Source of the DNA: JBCBTJ01 sp039818665
Lineage (GTDB): Bacteria > Pseudomonadota > Alphaproteobacteria > Caulobacterales > Hyphomonadaceae
Reading direction: 5' to 3'
Assembly (NCBI GenBank): GCA_039818665.1
Contig: JBCBTJ010000006.1
Span: forward strand, 14,893 to 78,892
Length of the DNA stretch: 64,000 nt
The notes under the pieces were generated by a model. It was given only the letters and a program-made list of their open reading frames with translations, ran no database searches and was not told the origin of the DNA. The position numbers and the translations under genes were made by a program. This document shows positions 34,360 to 42,469 of this stretch, piece after piece (position 1 is the stretch's first letter; every line of letters starts with the position of its first letter).

Positions 34360-36450
34360 TTAGAAAGCCACCCGCGCGCCGACGCGGACGTTCCGGCCGG
34401 GCAGCGGGGCGACGTCCCGCAGGGTGGAGGTGGCCACGCGCGCGTCTTCGTCGCTGAGATTGCGCGCTTCGATGAAGACTTCCGTTCCGTCGCCGCCGAG
34501 ACCCAGCGTCGAGAGGTCGAACGCGCCGCGGACATTGACCAGCGTGTAGCTGTTCGTGGGGAGGAATCCGGGGCCCGGCTCGTTTTGGGTGGTCGCATGG
34601 GTGACGTCGACGCCGGCTGTGATCGGGCCGAACCCGCCAGTGATCCCGGCGTTCAGCGTCAATGGCGGCAGCAGCGGCACGTCGACGCCATTGTCGAACT
34701 CCGCCTCGACGAAATCGATCGATCCGTCGATGATCCAGTCGACGCCGGCGTACTCGCCGATATGGACCTCGCCGAAAATCTCGCCACCGATAAAGTCGGC
34801 GTTTTCTTGCTCATAAAGGAAGACCGGCAGGCCGTCGGCCTCCGTGACAAGCTCGCCGTCCTCGATCGTCGCGCCGGGATTGAGGAAGATGAAGTCGGCG
34901 AATTCAGCATAGAAGATGTTCACGCCGACGCGCAGCGGACCGGTGTCGAGGCGGATCGTGCCTTCAATGTCGAAAGCGGTTTCCACGTCGAGGCCGGGGT
35001 CGCCGACCTCGAACTGGCCGGTGGCGAGGTGAGGACCGTCGGAGAACAGCTCGACCTCGGAGGGCGCGCGTTCAGTGTAGGAGAAGTCCGCGCCGACAAA
35101 GAGGCCGCCGTCGAGGTGCCGGTGCGCGCCGATCGATGCGCTGAACGTATTAAAGTCCACGCCGCCGAAATCGACATTGTCGTAGGACGTGTTGTCATAC
35201 CGGACGCCGCCCTCGACGCCGAAGCCGCTGTCCCATTCGCGAGACTCGTATAGGAACACGCCGACGCTCGAAATGTCGGTGGGCGTGACGAAAGCTTCCT
35301 CGCCGACGGCGGAAAAGTCGACCACCCGGAACTGCACGCCGAGCGCGCCCTCGAAGCCGAAAATCGGCGCATTGACCGCTTCCACCCGGCCTTCGACGCC
35401 GTCATTGGTGAATACTGTGCCGGCCTCGCCCGGCGCTTCAAATTCGATGTGCTCATAATCGGCGTAGCTGATCGAGCCGTTGATGCTGCGCAGCACGCCG
35501 GCATTGATGTCGATGCCGCCGCGCGCGTCGATGCGCGTCTGCTCAAGATCGATGAAGGGAGATTCTTCCTCCTCCTCTTCGCCTTCTTCTTCCTCGCCTT
35601 CCTCATGGCCATGACCGCCAGGCAGGCCGTATTCGGCTTGGGTGTGCCGTGCGGCGACGCCGAAGAAGGCGCCGTCGCCCACCCAGGACACGCCGCCGCC
35701 GACATTCCAAGTCTCCACGAAGGAGTTGGGGAGCGTGCCGAAGACTTCCTCTTCCTCTTCTTCCTCGCCGCCCTCAGCGGCCTCCAAAGCGAGAAGCTGA
35801 GGGGACTCGACGAAGCCCGGAATGTCGATGTCGTTGGCGTCGCGGCCTGAGCCGGACAGGGTGAACACGAACGGCCCGGCCGCCAACTGCCCGCGGCCGG
35901 CGCCCTGAACGCCCTCGTCGACAGTCGTATAAGCGCCGAAGGCCTCGAACGAGGGCGCCTCCGGCAGCTCCTCGACGATGAAGCCGTCGATCACGTTCAC
36001 CACGCCGCCGATCGCCTGGCCGCCATAGGCGAGCGCGGCCGGGCCGCGCAGGATTTCAATCCGTTGGGCGTCGATTCCGTCTGCGGCGACCTGGTGGTCG
36101 GGGCTCGCGGCCGAGGCGTCGATCACACCGATGCCGTTGGTCAGCACAAGCACGCGATTGGACCCGAAGCCGCGCAGCACCGGACGGCTGGAGCCGGGGC
36201 CGAAATAGGTCGATGCGACGCCGGGCTGGCCGTCCAACGTGTCGCCGAGCGTGGTGGCCAGCGTTTCGACGATCTCGTCGCGGTCGATCGCCGTCACATT
36301 GCCGATCAGTTCGTCGGCGGGCCGGTCCGGTCCGGGCAGCGAGACGATGATCTCGTCCAGCAGGATCGGACTGTCTTCAGCTGACTCTTGCGCGAAAACG
36401 GGCGCGGCTAAAACAGCCGCCGCCGCGGTCGAAAGCAACACAGGCTTCAT
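34360..36450 (-). CDS. TonB-dependent receptor, probably zinc-type (ZnuD-like)
   Basis: A 696-residue outer-membrane receptor with a signal peptide ending AAPVFAQ. The plug domain has DEIIVSLPGPDRPADELIGNV, ILRGPAALAYGGQAIGGVVNVI and PVLRGFGSNRVLVLTNGIGVIDAS, then PDHQVAADGIDAQRIE. Extracellular loops are highly acidic: residues 227-236 (EGGEEEEEEE) and 279-297 (GHGHEEGEEEEGEEEE), which suits metal capture, as in ZnuD. The barrel closes with NVRVGARVAF, a proper C-terminal Phe. The Zur-like palindrome upstream and the His/Glu loop support zinc over iron siderophores; substrate remains inferred. Confidence 0.85.
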   Translation of the reverse strand: MKPVLLSTAAAAVLAAPVFAQESAEDSPILLDEIIVSLPGPDRPADELIGNVTAIDRDEIVETLATTLGDTLDGQPGVASTYFGPGSSRPVLRGFGSNRVLVLTNGIGVIDASAASPDHQVAADGIDAQRIEILRGPAALAYGGQAIGGVVNVIDGFIVEELPEAPSFEAFGAYTTVDEGVQGAGRGQLAAGPFVFTLSGSGRDANDIDIPGFVESPQLLALEAAEGGEEEEEEEVFGTLPNSFVETWNVGGGVSWVGDGAFFGVAARHTQAEYGLPGGHGHEEGEEEEGEEEEEESPFIDLEQTRIDARGGIDINAGVLRSINGSISYADYEHIEFEAPGEAGTVFTNDGVEGRVEAVNAPIFGFEGALGVQFRVVDFSAVGEEAFVTPTDISSVGVFLYESREWDSGFGVEGGVRYDNTSYDNVDFGGVDFNTFSASIGAHRHLDGGLFVGADFSYTERAPSEVELFSDGPHLATGQFEVGDPGLDVETAFDIEGTIRLDTGPLRVGVNIFYAEFADFIFLNPGATIEDGELVTEADGLPVFLYEQENADFIGGEIFGEVHIGEYAGVDWIIDGSIDFVEAEFDNGVDVPLLPPLTLNAGITGGFGPITAGVDVTHATTQNEPGPGFLPTNSYTLVNVRGAFDLSTLGLGGDGTEVFIEARNLSDEDARVATSTLRDVAPLPGRNVRVGARVAF

Positions 36451-36468
36451 GAGATCCCCTCGATCCAA

Positions 36469-36487
36469 AATGTTATAGTATCTCATT
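36469..36487. promoter_or_regulatory. Zur-like operator candidate
   Basis: AATGTTATAGTATCTCATT is a 19-bp imperfect palindrome with only two mismatched pairs, 18 bases upstream of the receptor ATG. It keeps the AATGTTATA half-site typical of alphaproteobacterial Zur boxes. Confidence 0.55.
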
Positions 36488-36540
36488 ACCAAGACGGGGC
36501 GCAGCTTCAAGACAAAACCGATCCGCGCGGCGGAGTTTCG

Positions 36541-36651
36541 TCAGAGCGGCCGCTTCTGGCCGCCCGGCGCCACGCCCCACACGCTGATTTCAGGCCAGTC
36601 CTCCTCCGGCGTCGCCATGGGATTGGACTCGAGGATGGTGAAGTCGGCGGT
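36541..36651 (-). pseudogene. Remnant of an amidohydrolase (YtcJ-like) C-terminus
   Basis: A 36-codon frame reads TADFTILESNPMATPEED then WPEISVWGVAPGGQKRPL and stops. This is the standard C-terminal end of amidohydrolase family 3 proteins (ADFVVLEQDP...IRVWGT). It is preceded by an in-frame TGA at 36654-36652 and no amidohydrolase body follows, since accA begins 38 bp away. I read it as a decayed gene of which only the last strand survives. Confidence 0.7.
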
Positions 36652-36689
36652 TCAGCCAGCTCTTGGCGCGCGGCGAGCCGCGCTCGCGG

Positions 36690-37649
36690 CTATGCGACGC
36701 CTTCGCGGCCGATGGCGTAAAAGCGCTCCCGGCGCTGGCGCTTCAGCTCCGCCGGACTCAGCCTTTCGAGCGCCTTCAGCGCTTTGTCCAAAGCCTTGCC
36801 CGCGTCCTCGATCGCTTTGTCGGGATCGCGATGAGCGCCCCCGACCGGCTCCTTCACCATAGCGTCGACGATTTTCAGCTTGATCAGGTCTTTCGCCGTG
36901 ATCTTCATCGCCTCGGCGGAGTCTTTCGCTTTGGCGGGGTCGCGCCAGAGGATGGACGCGCAGCCCTCCGGCGAGATCACCGAATAGATAGCATGCTCCA
37001 TCATCAAAACGGTGTTCGCGGCCGCAATGGCGATCGCCCCGCCGGACATGCCTTCGCCGATGATCAGCGAGACGATCGGCGTGTTCAGCGTCAGGCACCG
37101 CTCCGTGCCGCGTGCGATCGCCTCGGCCTGGCCGCGCTCCTCGCCGGCTTTGCCGGGATAGGCGCCTGACGTGTCCGGGAAGGTCAGCACGGGCAGATTG
37201 AACCGCTCGGCCAGGTCCATCAGGCGCACGGCTTTGCGGTAGCCCTCCGGGTGCGCCATGCCGAAATTGTGGCGGATGCGCGCTTCCGTGGTCGCGCCCT
37301 TCTCGTGTCCGATCGCCACCACGGACCGGCCGTTGAACCGCGCCAGGCCGCCCAGCACGGCTTCATCGTTTCCGTAGACCCGGTCGCCGGCGAGCTCTTG
37401 ATAGTCCTCGAACAGCCCCTCGACATAGTCGATGAAATGCGGGCGCTCGGGATGGCGCGCCACCTGCGTCTTCCGCCAGGGCGAAAGGTCCGCATACAGA
37501 TCGCTTAGCTGTTTCGCGGACTTGTCGCGAAGCTTCGCCAATTCCTCCGCGATGGACGGGCCTTCTTCTTTGGCCGCCAGCGCTTCAAGCTCAACGATTT
37601 TGGCGTCGAGCTCGGAAATTGGTTTTTCGAAGTCGAGATATGTCGTCAT
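36690..37649 (-). CDS. accA: Acetyl-CoA carboxylase carboxyltransferase subunit alpha
   Basis: A 319-residue subunit of the carboxyltransferase that makes malonyl-CoA in the first committed step of fatty acid synthesis. Clear motifs are LDFEKPISELDAKI at the start, RPHFIDYVEGLFEDYQELAGDR, AVLGGLARFNGRSVVAIGHEKG and the oxyanion-hole region SGAYPGKAGEERGQAEAIA with GEGMSGGAIAIAAANTVLMMEHAIYSVISPEG (read in parts). Full family length. Upstream (37650-37790) lies a 141-bp divergent spacer with the TIR-FGE gene. The amidohydrolase remnant sits just downstream. Confidence 0.95.
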   Translation of the reverse strand: MTTYLDFEKPISELDAKIVELEALAAKEEGPSIAEELAKLRDKSAKQLSDLYADLSPWRKTQVARHPERPHFIDYVEGLFEDYQELAGDRVYGNDEAVLGGLARFNGRSVVAIGHEKGATTEARIRHNFGMAHPEGYRKAVRLMDLAERFNLPVLTFPDTSGAYPGKAGEERGQAEAIARGTERCLTLNTPIVSLIIGEGMSGGAIAIAAANTVLMMEHAIYSVISPEGCASILWRDPAKAKDSAEAMKITAKDLIKLKIVDAMVKEPVGGAHRDPDKAIEDAGKALDKALKALERLSPAELKRQRRERFYAIGREGVA

Positions 37650-37790
37650 GCGTTTCCGATAGCAGCGGCCTGCGCCTGCGCAAAGTCGCGCGTTTAAGTC
37701 TTTTTACAGCGCTGTTCCTGTGCGAGATTTATTTGGGGGCGTTGAATTCGCGTATGGTTCAGCGGCTGTCGCGGGTAGAGGGAGCGGCCG

Positions 37791-39407
37791 ATGGCGGACA
37801 TTTTCTTATCGTATAGCCGGGCGGATCGGGCGCGCGCTGAGGAGATCGCCAAAGCGCTCGAGGAGGAGGGTTTCTCGGTCTGGTGGGACAAGGTGCTGCG
37901 CGCCGGCCAGACCTATGACGAGGTCACCGAGGGAAAATTGCGCGACGCCAAAGCGGTGGTCGTCCTTTGGTCCAATGTGTCGGTGAAATCGAAATGGGTG
38001 CGCGCCGAAGCGACCTTGGGCGAGCGCAGTTCGGCGGTCATCCCGGCCATGATCGAAGCCGACGCGGAACGCCCGATCTTGTTCGAGCTTATTCAGACCG
38101 CGGATCTGTCGGCCTGGACGGGCGATCGCGAGGACGAAAACTGGAAGAGCTTCGTCGCCGATATCCGCCTCGCCGTGGACCAGCGCACGGATCCGCAAAC
38201 CGCCCCGTCCGAGGCGGCCGCGGAGGCGCCGGACGCGACGATTGAGATCACCTATTGGAACTCGATCAAAGACGGGTCCGAAGCCGCGGACTTCGAGTCT
38301 TATCTGAAGCGCTACCCGGACGGTCATTTCGCCGATCTCGCGCGCAACCGCATCAGCGCGCTGAGCGCGGCCGGAGCGGCGCCGGTTCCGCCCCCGCCCG
38401 AGACGCCAAAGCCGGCGCCGCCGCCCGCGCCGCCTGTCGCGCCCGAAGTCGCAAAGCCCGCGCCCGCCGCTCCGCCGAAACCCGCGCCCGCGCCCAAGCC
38501 AGCCCCGCCCAAGCCGGCGCCCCAACCCCAGCCGACGGCCTTAAAACCCTCGCAACCGCCAGAGAAGAAGAGAGGCGGACGGTCTCTCATCTACGCCGCC
38601 GCAGCCCTGGCGGCCGTTGGGGCCATTGGCGTGTTCGTCAGCGGCGGCGCGCCCGGCGGATTGCCGGGCGGGGTGACCATCGTGCCGCCGACGCCTGAGA
38701 CCTTCGCTGATTGTGACGTCTGCCCGGTCATGCAGCCGATTCCGGCGGGGAGCTTTCAAATGGGGTCGCCGGACGGCGAGCCTGGCGGCCAGGAATATGA
38801 ACGGCCCGTGCGCGAGGTGACGGTTCCGGCGTTCGCCCTGGCGGCGACCGAGGTGACGTTCGACCAATGGGACGCTTGCCGGGCCGACGGCGACTGCGCC
38901 CACAATCCCGCCGACCGCGGCTTCGGACGCGGCGGCAATCCTGTGATTGGCGTCTCCTACACCGACGCCAAGGCCTATGCGGCATGGCTGTCGCGTAAGA
39001 CGGGCCGCCAATACCGCCTGCCCAGCGAGGCCGAATGGGAATACGCCGCCAGGGCCGGCACGACGACCAGCTATTGGTGGGGCGACGCGTTCGAGGCGGC
39101 CCGCGTGCCCTCAGACGCGCCCGTGGAGGCCGAAAGCCTCGAGGCAAACCCCTTCGGTCTCAAGGGCATGCTCGGCAACGCCACCGAATGGGTCGAGGAT
39201 TGCTACCTCAATTCCTATGACGGCGCGCCTGATGACGGATCGCCAAGGCTTTCGAGCGGCGACTGCAGCCTCCGCGTGATGCGCGGCGGCGATTGGGAGA
39301 GCGATGCGGCGGGGATCCGCGCCGCGAACCGCAAACGCAACCGCGCCGGCTTGCGCGATCGCCGCAACGGCTTCCGCATCGCGACCAGCGATTTGGAACC
39401 CCGTTGA
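37791..39407 (+). CDS. TIR domain - Pro-rich linker - TM - formylglycine-generating-enzyme (SUMF1) domain protein
   Basis: A 538-residue four-part protein. Residues 1-130 form a TIR domain (IFLSYSRADRARAEEIAKAL, FSVWWDKVLRAG, VVVLWSNVSVKSKWVRAEA). A short helical module follows at 151-190 (TYWNSIKDGSEAADFESYL, RYPDGHFADLARN), then a Pro/Ala/Lys linker (195-262) and a TM at about 265-285. The rest is an FGE-sulfatase/C-type-lectin-like domain (CPVMQPIPAGSFQMGSPDGE, YRLPSEAEWEYAARAG, FGLKGMLGNATEWVEDCY, RVMRGGDWESDA). TIR domains in bacteria can be NADases in antiphage defence; the catalytic Glu candidate is in VRAEATLGE. The function here is inferred. The next gene starts inside its stop (TTGA). 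Confidence 0.88.
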   Translation: MADIFLSYSRADRARAEEIAKALEEEGFSVWWDKVLRAGQTYDEVTEGKLRDAKAVVVLWSNVSVKSKWVRAEATLGERSSAVIPAMIEADAERPILFELIQTADLSAWTGDREDENWKSFVADIRLAVDQRTDPQTAPSEAAAEAPDATIEITYWNSIKDGSEAADFESYLKRYPDGHFADLARNRISALSAAGAAPVPPPPETPKPAPPPAPPVAPEVAKPAPAAPPKPAPAPKPAPPKPAPQPQPTALKPSQPPEKKRGGRSLIYAAAALAAVGAIGVFVSGGAPGGLPGGVTIVPPTPETFADCDVCPVMQPIPAGSFQMGSPDGEPGGQEYERPVREVTVPAFALAATEVTFDQWDACRADGDCAHNPADRGFGRGGNPVIGVSYTDAKAYAAWLSRKTGRQYRLPSEAEWEYAARAGTTTSYWWGDAFEAARVPSDAPVEAESLEANPFGLKGMLGNATEWVEDCYLNSYDGAPDDGSPRLSSGDCSLRVMRGGDWESDAAGIRAANRKRNRAGLRDRRNGFRIATSDLEPR

Positions 39408-40156
39408 GCGACAATCCGGCCTACTCGGTGCTCGATCCGTTCCGCGCGGAGGTGCGGGTGTTTCTCGAACGCCACGGCATGACGCCCGACGAGTTCGATC
39501 AGGCCGCCGCCAAAGATGAAAATTTCTGCGCCGACCTGTTTGCCGGACGCCGGGGCTTTGAGAGCGCCAAACTCGATCGAATCCGCGACTGGATGACCGC
39601 CCGCGACCGCGACGCCGGCTATGCGCCGCCGCCGCAGCTCGAAACACCCGCCCCGCCGCCGCGCTGGATGGAGGGCGCCGGCGCGCGCGACCGCACCTTC
39701 GGAGAATACGACTACGATCCTCGGATCGAGATCTACAAAGTGATGATTGATTCCGTCGAACGCGGCATCGACCGCCGCCACGCGCTCAACCGGTTCTATT
39801 TCTCGGTCGTCGTGGCGATGTTCGTGTCGATCTCATTCGTCCTGAACGCCGAAAACGAGCAATTCCCGACCCGCCTGGTTGTCTCGGGCGCGCTGTTGCT
39901 CGCGTTTCTGAATTCGGTGCTCTGGCTGTCCATGATCTTCGCCGCGCGCCGGCTGAGCGCGTCCAAATACGACGTCATAAACGAGTTGGAGGCCGGTCTC
40001 GACTATGCGCCTTTCACCCGGGAGTGGGAGGTTCACGTCGCCAAGCGCCGGAACTTCCCGCAATTCACCCTGATCGAGCTGCTCTTGCCGGCGACCCTCG
40101 CAATACTTTGCTTCGTCTTGTTCATCTTGATCGCCAGCGGCTTGGTCAGCCTCTGA
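39404..40156 (+). CDS. Three-TM protein translationally coupled to the TIR-FGE gene
   Basis: A 250-residue membrane protein. A cytoplasmic N-terminal region (about 1-120) contains a helical motif VFLERHGMTPDEFDQAAAKD and a Pro-rich segment. TM1 lies around RFYFSVVVAMFVSISFVLN, TM2 around LVVSGALLLAFLNSVLWLSM and TM3 around LIELLLPATLAILCFVLFIL. Between TM2 and TM3 is RLSASKYDVINELEAGLDYAPF, a pattern seen in small membrane proteins beside defence genes; I am not certain of the family. The start is TTG at 39404, which overlaps the TIR-FGE stop by four bases (TTGA). Confidence 0.7.
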   Translation: MSDNPAYSVLDPFRAEVRVFLERHGMTPDEFDQAAAKDENFCADLFAGRRGFESAKLDRIRDWMTARDRDAGYAPPPQLETPAPPPRWMEGAGARDRTFGEYDYDPRIEIYKVMIDSVERGIDRRHALNRFYFSVVVAMFVSISFVLNAENEQFPTRLVVSGALLLAFLNSVLWLSMIFAARRLSASKYDVINELEAGLDYAPFTREWEVHVAKRRNFPQFTLIELLLPATLAILCFVLFILIASGLVSL

Positions 40157-40213
40157 CCGCGTGTCCGGCGATCGCTCTCGCCAAGACGGTTAGAATCCGT
40201 ACAGCCTGAACGC

Positions 40214-40639
40214 ATGTTGAACGCACTCACCTCCGCGGCCGGCGATTTCGCCGTGCTTCTCATCGGTCTCGCCGTCGGCGCGGCCTGGATCGTCGCCATC
40301 GTCGCGCCGAATTGCTCCTATGATCGGCTGGACGCCTCGCGCGCCGACGGGCATGTGCGCCAATTGCTGGTCTCGGCGTCGACGCCGATCGCCGGCCTGC
40401 TGCTCGCCTCCACGGCGCTCGCCCTCCTCGGCGGAGCGTGGGGCGCCGGCATACTCGCGGCCATCGCCGCCATCGGCTTTTTCACCAATCAATGGACCTT
40501 GGCGCCGAAGAAGCGGGGCGAGACGCCCCCCGGCGTGCGCCGACGCCGCAAGAGCCAGCGTGTCGTCGCGGTCAGCCTAACCTTGCTGTTCGGCGGGGTC
40601 GCGGCGATTGCGGGCGTGCTCGCCGTGCTCGATATCTAG
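40214..40639 (+). CDS. Hypothetical membrane protein
   Basis: A 141-residue protein with four hydrophobic segments (AVLLIGLAVGAAWIVAIVAP, TPIAGLLLASTALALLGG, GILAAIAAIGFFTN, AVSLTLLFGGVAAIAGVLA). A short basic loop (KKRGETPPGVRRRRK) precedes the last. No known family was recognised. Same strand and 57 bp after the 3-TM protein, so it may belong to the TIR-FGE transcript. Overlaps the next gene on the opposite strand by four bases at the 3' ends. Confidence 0.65.
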   Translation: MLNALTSAAGDFAVLLIGLAVGAAWIVAIVAPNCSYDRLDASRADGHVRQLLVSASTPIAGLLLASTALALLGGAWGAGILAAIAAIGFFTNQWTLAPKKRGETPPGVRRRRKSQRVVAVSLTLLFGGVAAIAGVLAVLDI

Positions 40640-41022
40640 GCCCTGACGAGCCAGAGCGCGCCGATCGTGTGCAGGTAGAGGAACGAGCTGTTTGAGCTCA
40701 GCGCCGCGGTCCGCGCGATTTCGCCGGCCGACTTCCGATTGACGCTCAGCATCAAGGCGCACAACGCGACGCCTGGGACCCAGAGCCACCAGGCCAAGAA
40801 AAACGCGCCGAGCACGCCGAAGACCAGGATCGCGTAAGCCGCCACGTCCAAGGCGCGGATCCGCAATTTGTTCTTGGCCTCAAGATAGTTCAGCAAGTGC
40901 GGCTCTCGGTACAGCCGTTCCGCGTCGATGGCGTAGGTCTGCCCCGGCGAGGCTTCGAATTGCAACGTGCGCGTCAAGCGACCGCCCGCATGGGGATTCG
41001 GTGAGACTTTGAGAAACATCAA
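40636..41022 (-). CDS. Hypothetical membrane protein
   Basis: A 128-residue protein with two hydrophobic segments in the middle (AAYAILVFGVLGAFFLAWWLW and VPGVALCALMLSV). The N-terminal part includes SPGQTYAIDAERLYREPHLLNYLEAKNKL and the C-terminal part FLYLHTIGALWLV. No family recognised. It is the only gene on the minus strand between accA and ccmE, and its upstream 177 bp is shared with the DUF350 gene. Confidence 0.6.
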   Translation of the reverse strand: MMFLKVSPNPHAGGRLTRTLQFEASPGQTYAIDAERLYREPHLLNYLEAKNKLRIRALDVAAYAILVFGVLGAFFLAWWLWVPGVALCALMLSVNRKSAGEIARTAALSSNSSFLYLHTIGALWLVRA

Positions 41023-41199
41023 CCACCTCCGGGACCTCCTGCATTGTCGCCGCGAAGGATTAAGAGGGCCCTTTCAACTTCTTGCCGAGAGGTTGATCGA
41101 ATGCGGTAATTTCACGGCTTCGGAATTCGCGCCGCGCCCTCTTGACCTTCGGCGCGCGCCGGCGCACGCGAATGCCCGGGCAGGGCGAGAGAGGACGAC

Positions 41200-41631
41200 A
41201 TGCAGAGCGTGGTCGAAGGCTTTGTCGCAGGATTCCCTGACTTTCTGATTTCAACTGCGGCGGCTGGCCTGCTGCTGCTGGCCGCGAGTGTAATTTACAT
41301 CCTGCTGACGCCCTGGAAGGAGCTGGCGCTCGTCCGCGGCGGGAACGGCGCCGCGGGCATCGCGCTAAGCGGTGCGATCATCGGACTGGCGGTGCCCATC
41401 ACCTCGGCGCTCGCCTCCAGCCACAACGTGCTTGATCTCGTAATCTGGGGCACGGTCGCCTTGCTGCTCCAATTGATCGCCTACCGCATTGTCGACATGA
41501 TCCTCCGCGATATTCCGAAACGCATCGAACAGGACGACCCGTCCGCCGCCATTGTCTTGGCGACCGCGAAGATCTCCTGTGCGATGCTGCTGGCCGCGGG
41601 CCTTTGGGACCCGAGCTTGGCGCGGTTCTAG
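41200..41631 (+). CDS. DUF350/YjfL-like membrane protein
   Basis: A 143-residue protein with four hydrophobic segments: AAAGLLLLAASVIYILLTPW, GGNGAAGIALSGAIIGLAVPITSAL, DLVIWGTVALLLQLIAYRIV, and IVLATAKISCAMLLAAGL. The GNxAAgIalsGaiiGlaipltsaia sequence is the DUF350 signature. The Ile-Pro-Lys-Arg-Ile-Glu segment between the halves also fits. Function of the family is unknown; members are often next to other envelope proteins. The protease gene starts 14 bp after its stop with a strong ribosome binding site. Confidence 0.82.
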   Translation: MQSVVEGFVAGFPDFLISTAAAGLLLLAASVIYILLTPWKELALVRGGNGAAGIALSGAIIGLAVPITSALASSHNVLDLVIWGTVALLLQLIAYRIVDMILRDIPKRIEQDDPSAAIVLATAKISCAMLLAAGLWDPSLARF

Positions 41632-41644
41632 GAGGACGCCTCTC

Positions 41645-42469
41645 GTGAGAGTGCCGGATTGGGTGATCTACGTCGTTGCGCTCGCCGCGGTGCTCTACGG
41701 CCTCTATTCGAACGGACCCAGCGGCGCCAACGCGCCGCCGCCAGTGCCCGAAGAGATCGCCGGGGCCGGCGCGCTGCTCTCGCCGCCATCGGCGTTCGAC
41801 GAGCGCATCCTCATTCAAACCACCGCGCCGCAAGACGGCGTGGGAACCGCGTTCGCGGTCACTGAAGACGGCGACTGGCTCACGGCCCGGCACGTCGTGG
41901 AGGGGTGCTCGGAAGTCGGCCTCATCGTGGGACGCGGCGCGTATGTGCCGGTGCGGGACATTCGCTTCGACGAGCGCTCCGATCTCGCTTTGCTCTCCAC
42001 CGGCCGGGCGCCTGCGCCGGCGCCGATGGATCTGCAGGGCGAGCTGCGCGTCGGAGACGAAGGCTACCATGTCGGGTTCCCGCAAGGGCGCCCCGGCGAG
42101 GCGACGGCGCGCCTCCTGGCGCGATCCCGATTGGTGACGCGCGGCGCCCGTCGCGGCGACGAGCCAGTGCTCGCCTGGTCCGAGGTCGGCCGCACCCGCG
42201 GCATCGACGGCTCCCTTGGCGGTCTATCCGGCGGCCCGGTGTTCGACGCCTCAGGCCGCGTGCGCGGCGTGGTGGTCGCGGAAAGCCCGCGGCGCGGCCG
42301 GATCTACACCGCCGCGCCCGCCTCCGTCGCGGCGTTTCTCGAGCGCAATGACGTCGAGCCGGAGACCGACGGCGCCCGCCTGTTCAACGTCTCGAATTAC
42401 GGCGCCGAGGCCGACCGGGCGCGGCGGAATTTGCAAGTCGTCAAGGTCGCGTGCCAAGTGACGGAATGA
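41645..42469 (+). CDS. Membrane-anchored trypsin-like serine protease
   Basis: A 274-residue protein with one N-terminal TM (WVIYVVALAAVLYGLYS) and a chymotrypsin-fold domain outside the membrane. The catalytic triad is His83 (LTARHVVEGC), Asp113 (ERSDLALL) and Ser196 (GLSGGPVF). The start is GTG at 41645 after AGGAGG; a GTG two codons later is possible. Paired with the DUF350 gene 14 bp upstream and overlapping pyrF by four bases at the end (ATGA). Substrate unknown; possibly an envelope stress or regulatory protease. Confidence 0.82.
   Translation: MRVPDWVIYVVALAAVLYGLYSNGPSGANAPPPVPEEIAGAGALLSPPSAFDERILIQTTAPQDGVGTAFAVTEDGDWLTARHVVEGCSEVGLIVGRGAYVPVRDIRFDERSDLALLSTGRAPAPAPMDLQGELRVGDEGYHVGFPQGRPGEATARLLARSRLVTRGARRGDEPVLAWSEVGRTRGIDGSLGGLSGGPVFDASGRVRGVVVAESPRRGRIYTAAPASVAAFLERNDVEPETDGARLFNVSNYGAEADRARRNLQVVKVACQVTE

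Noticed and set aside
37791..39407. FGE domain as a diversity-generating retroelement target
   Set aside because: No reverse transcriptase, template repeat or variable-repeat pair is seen in the surrounding sequence.
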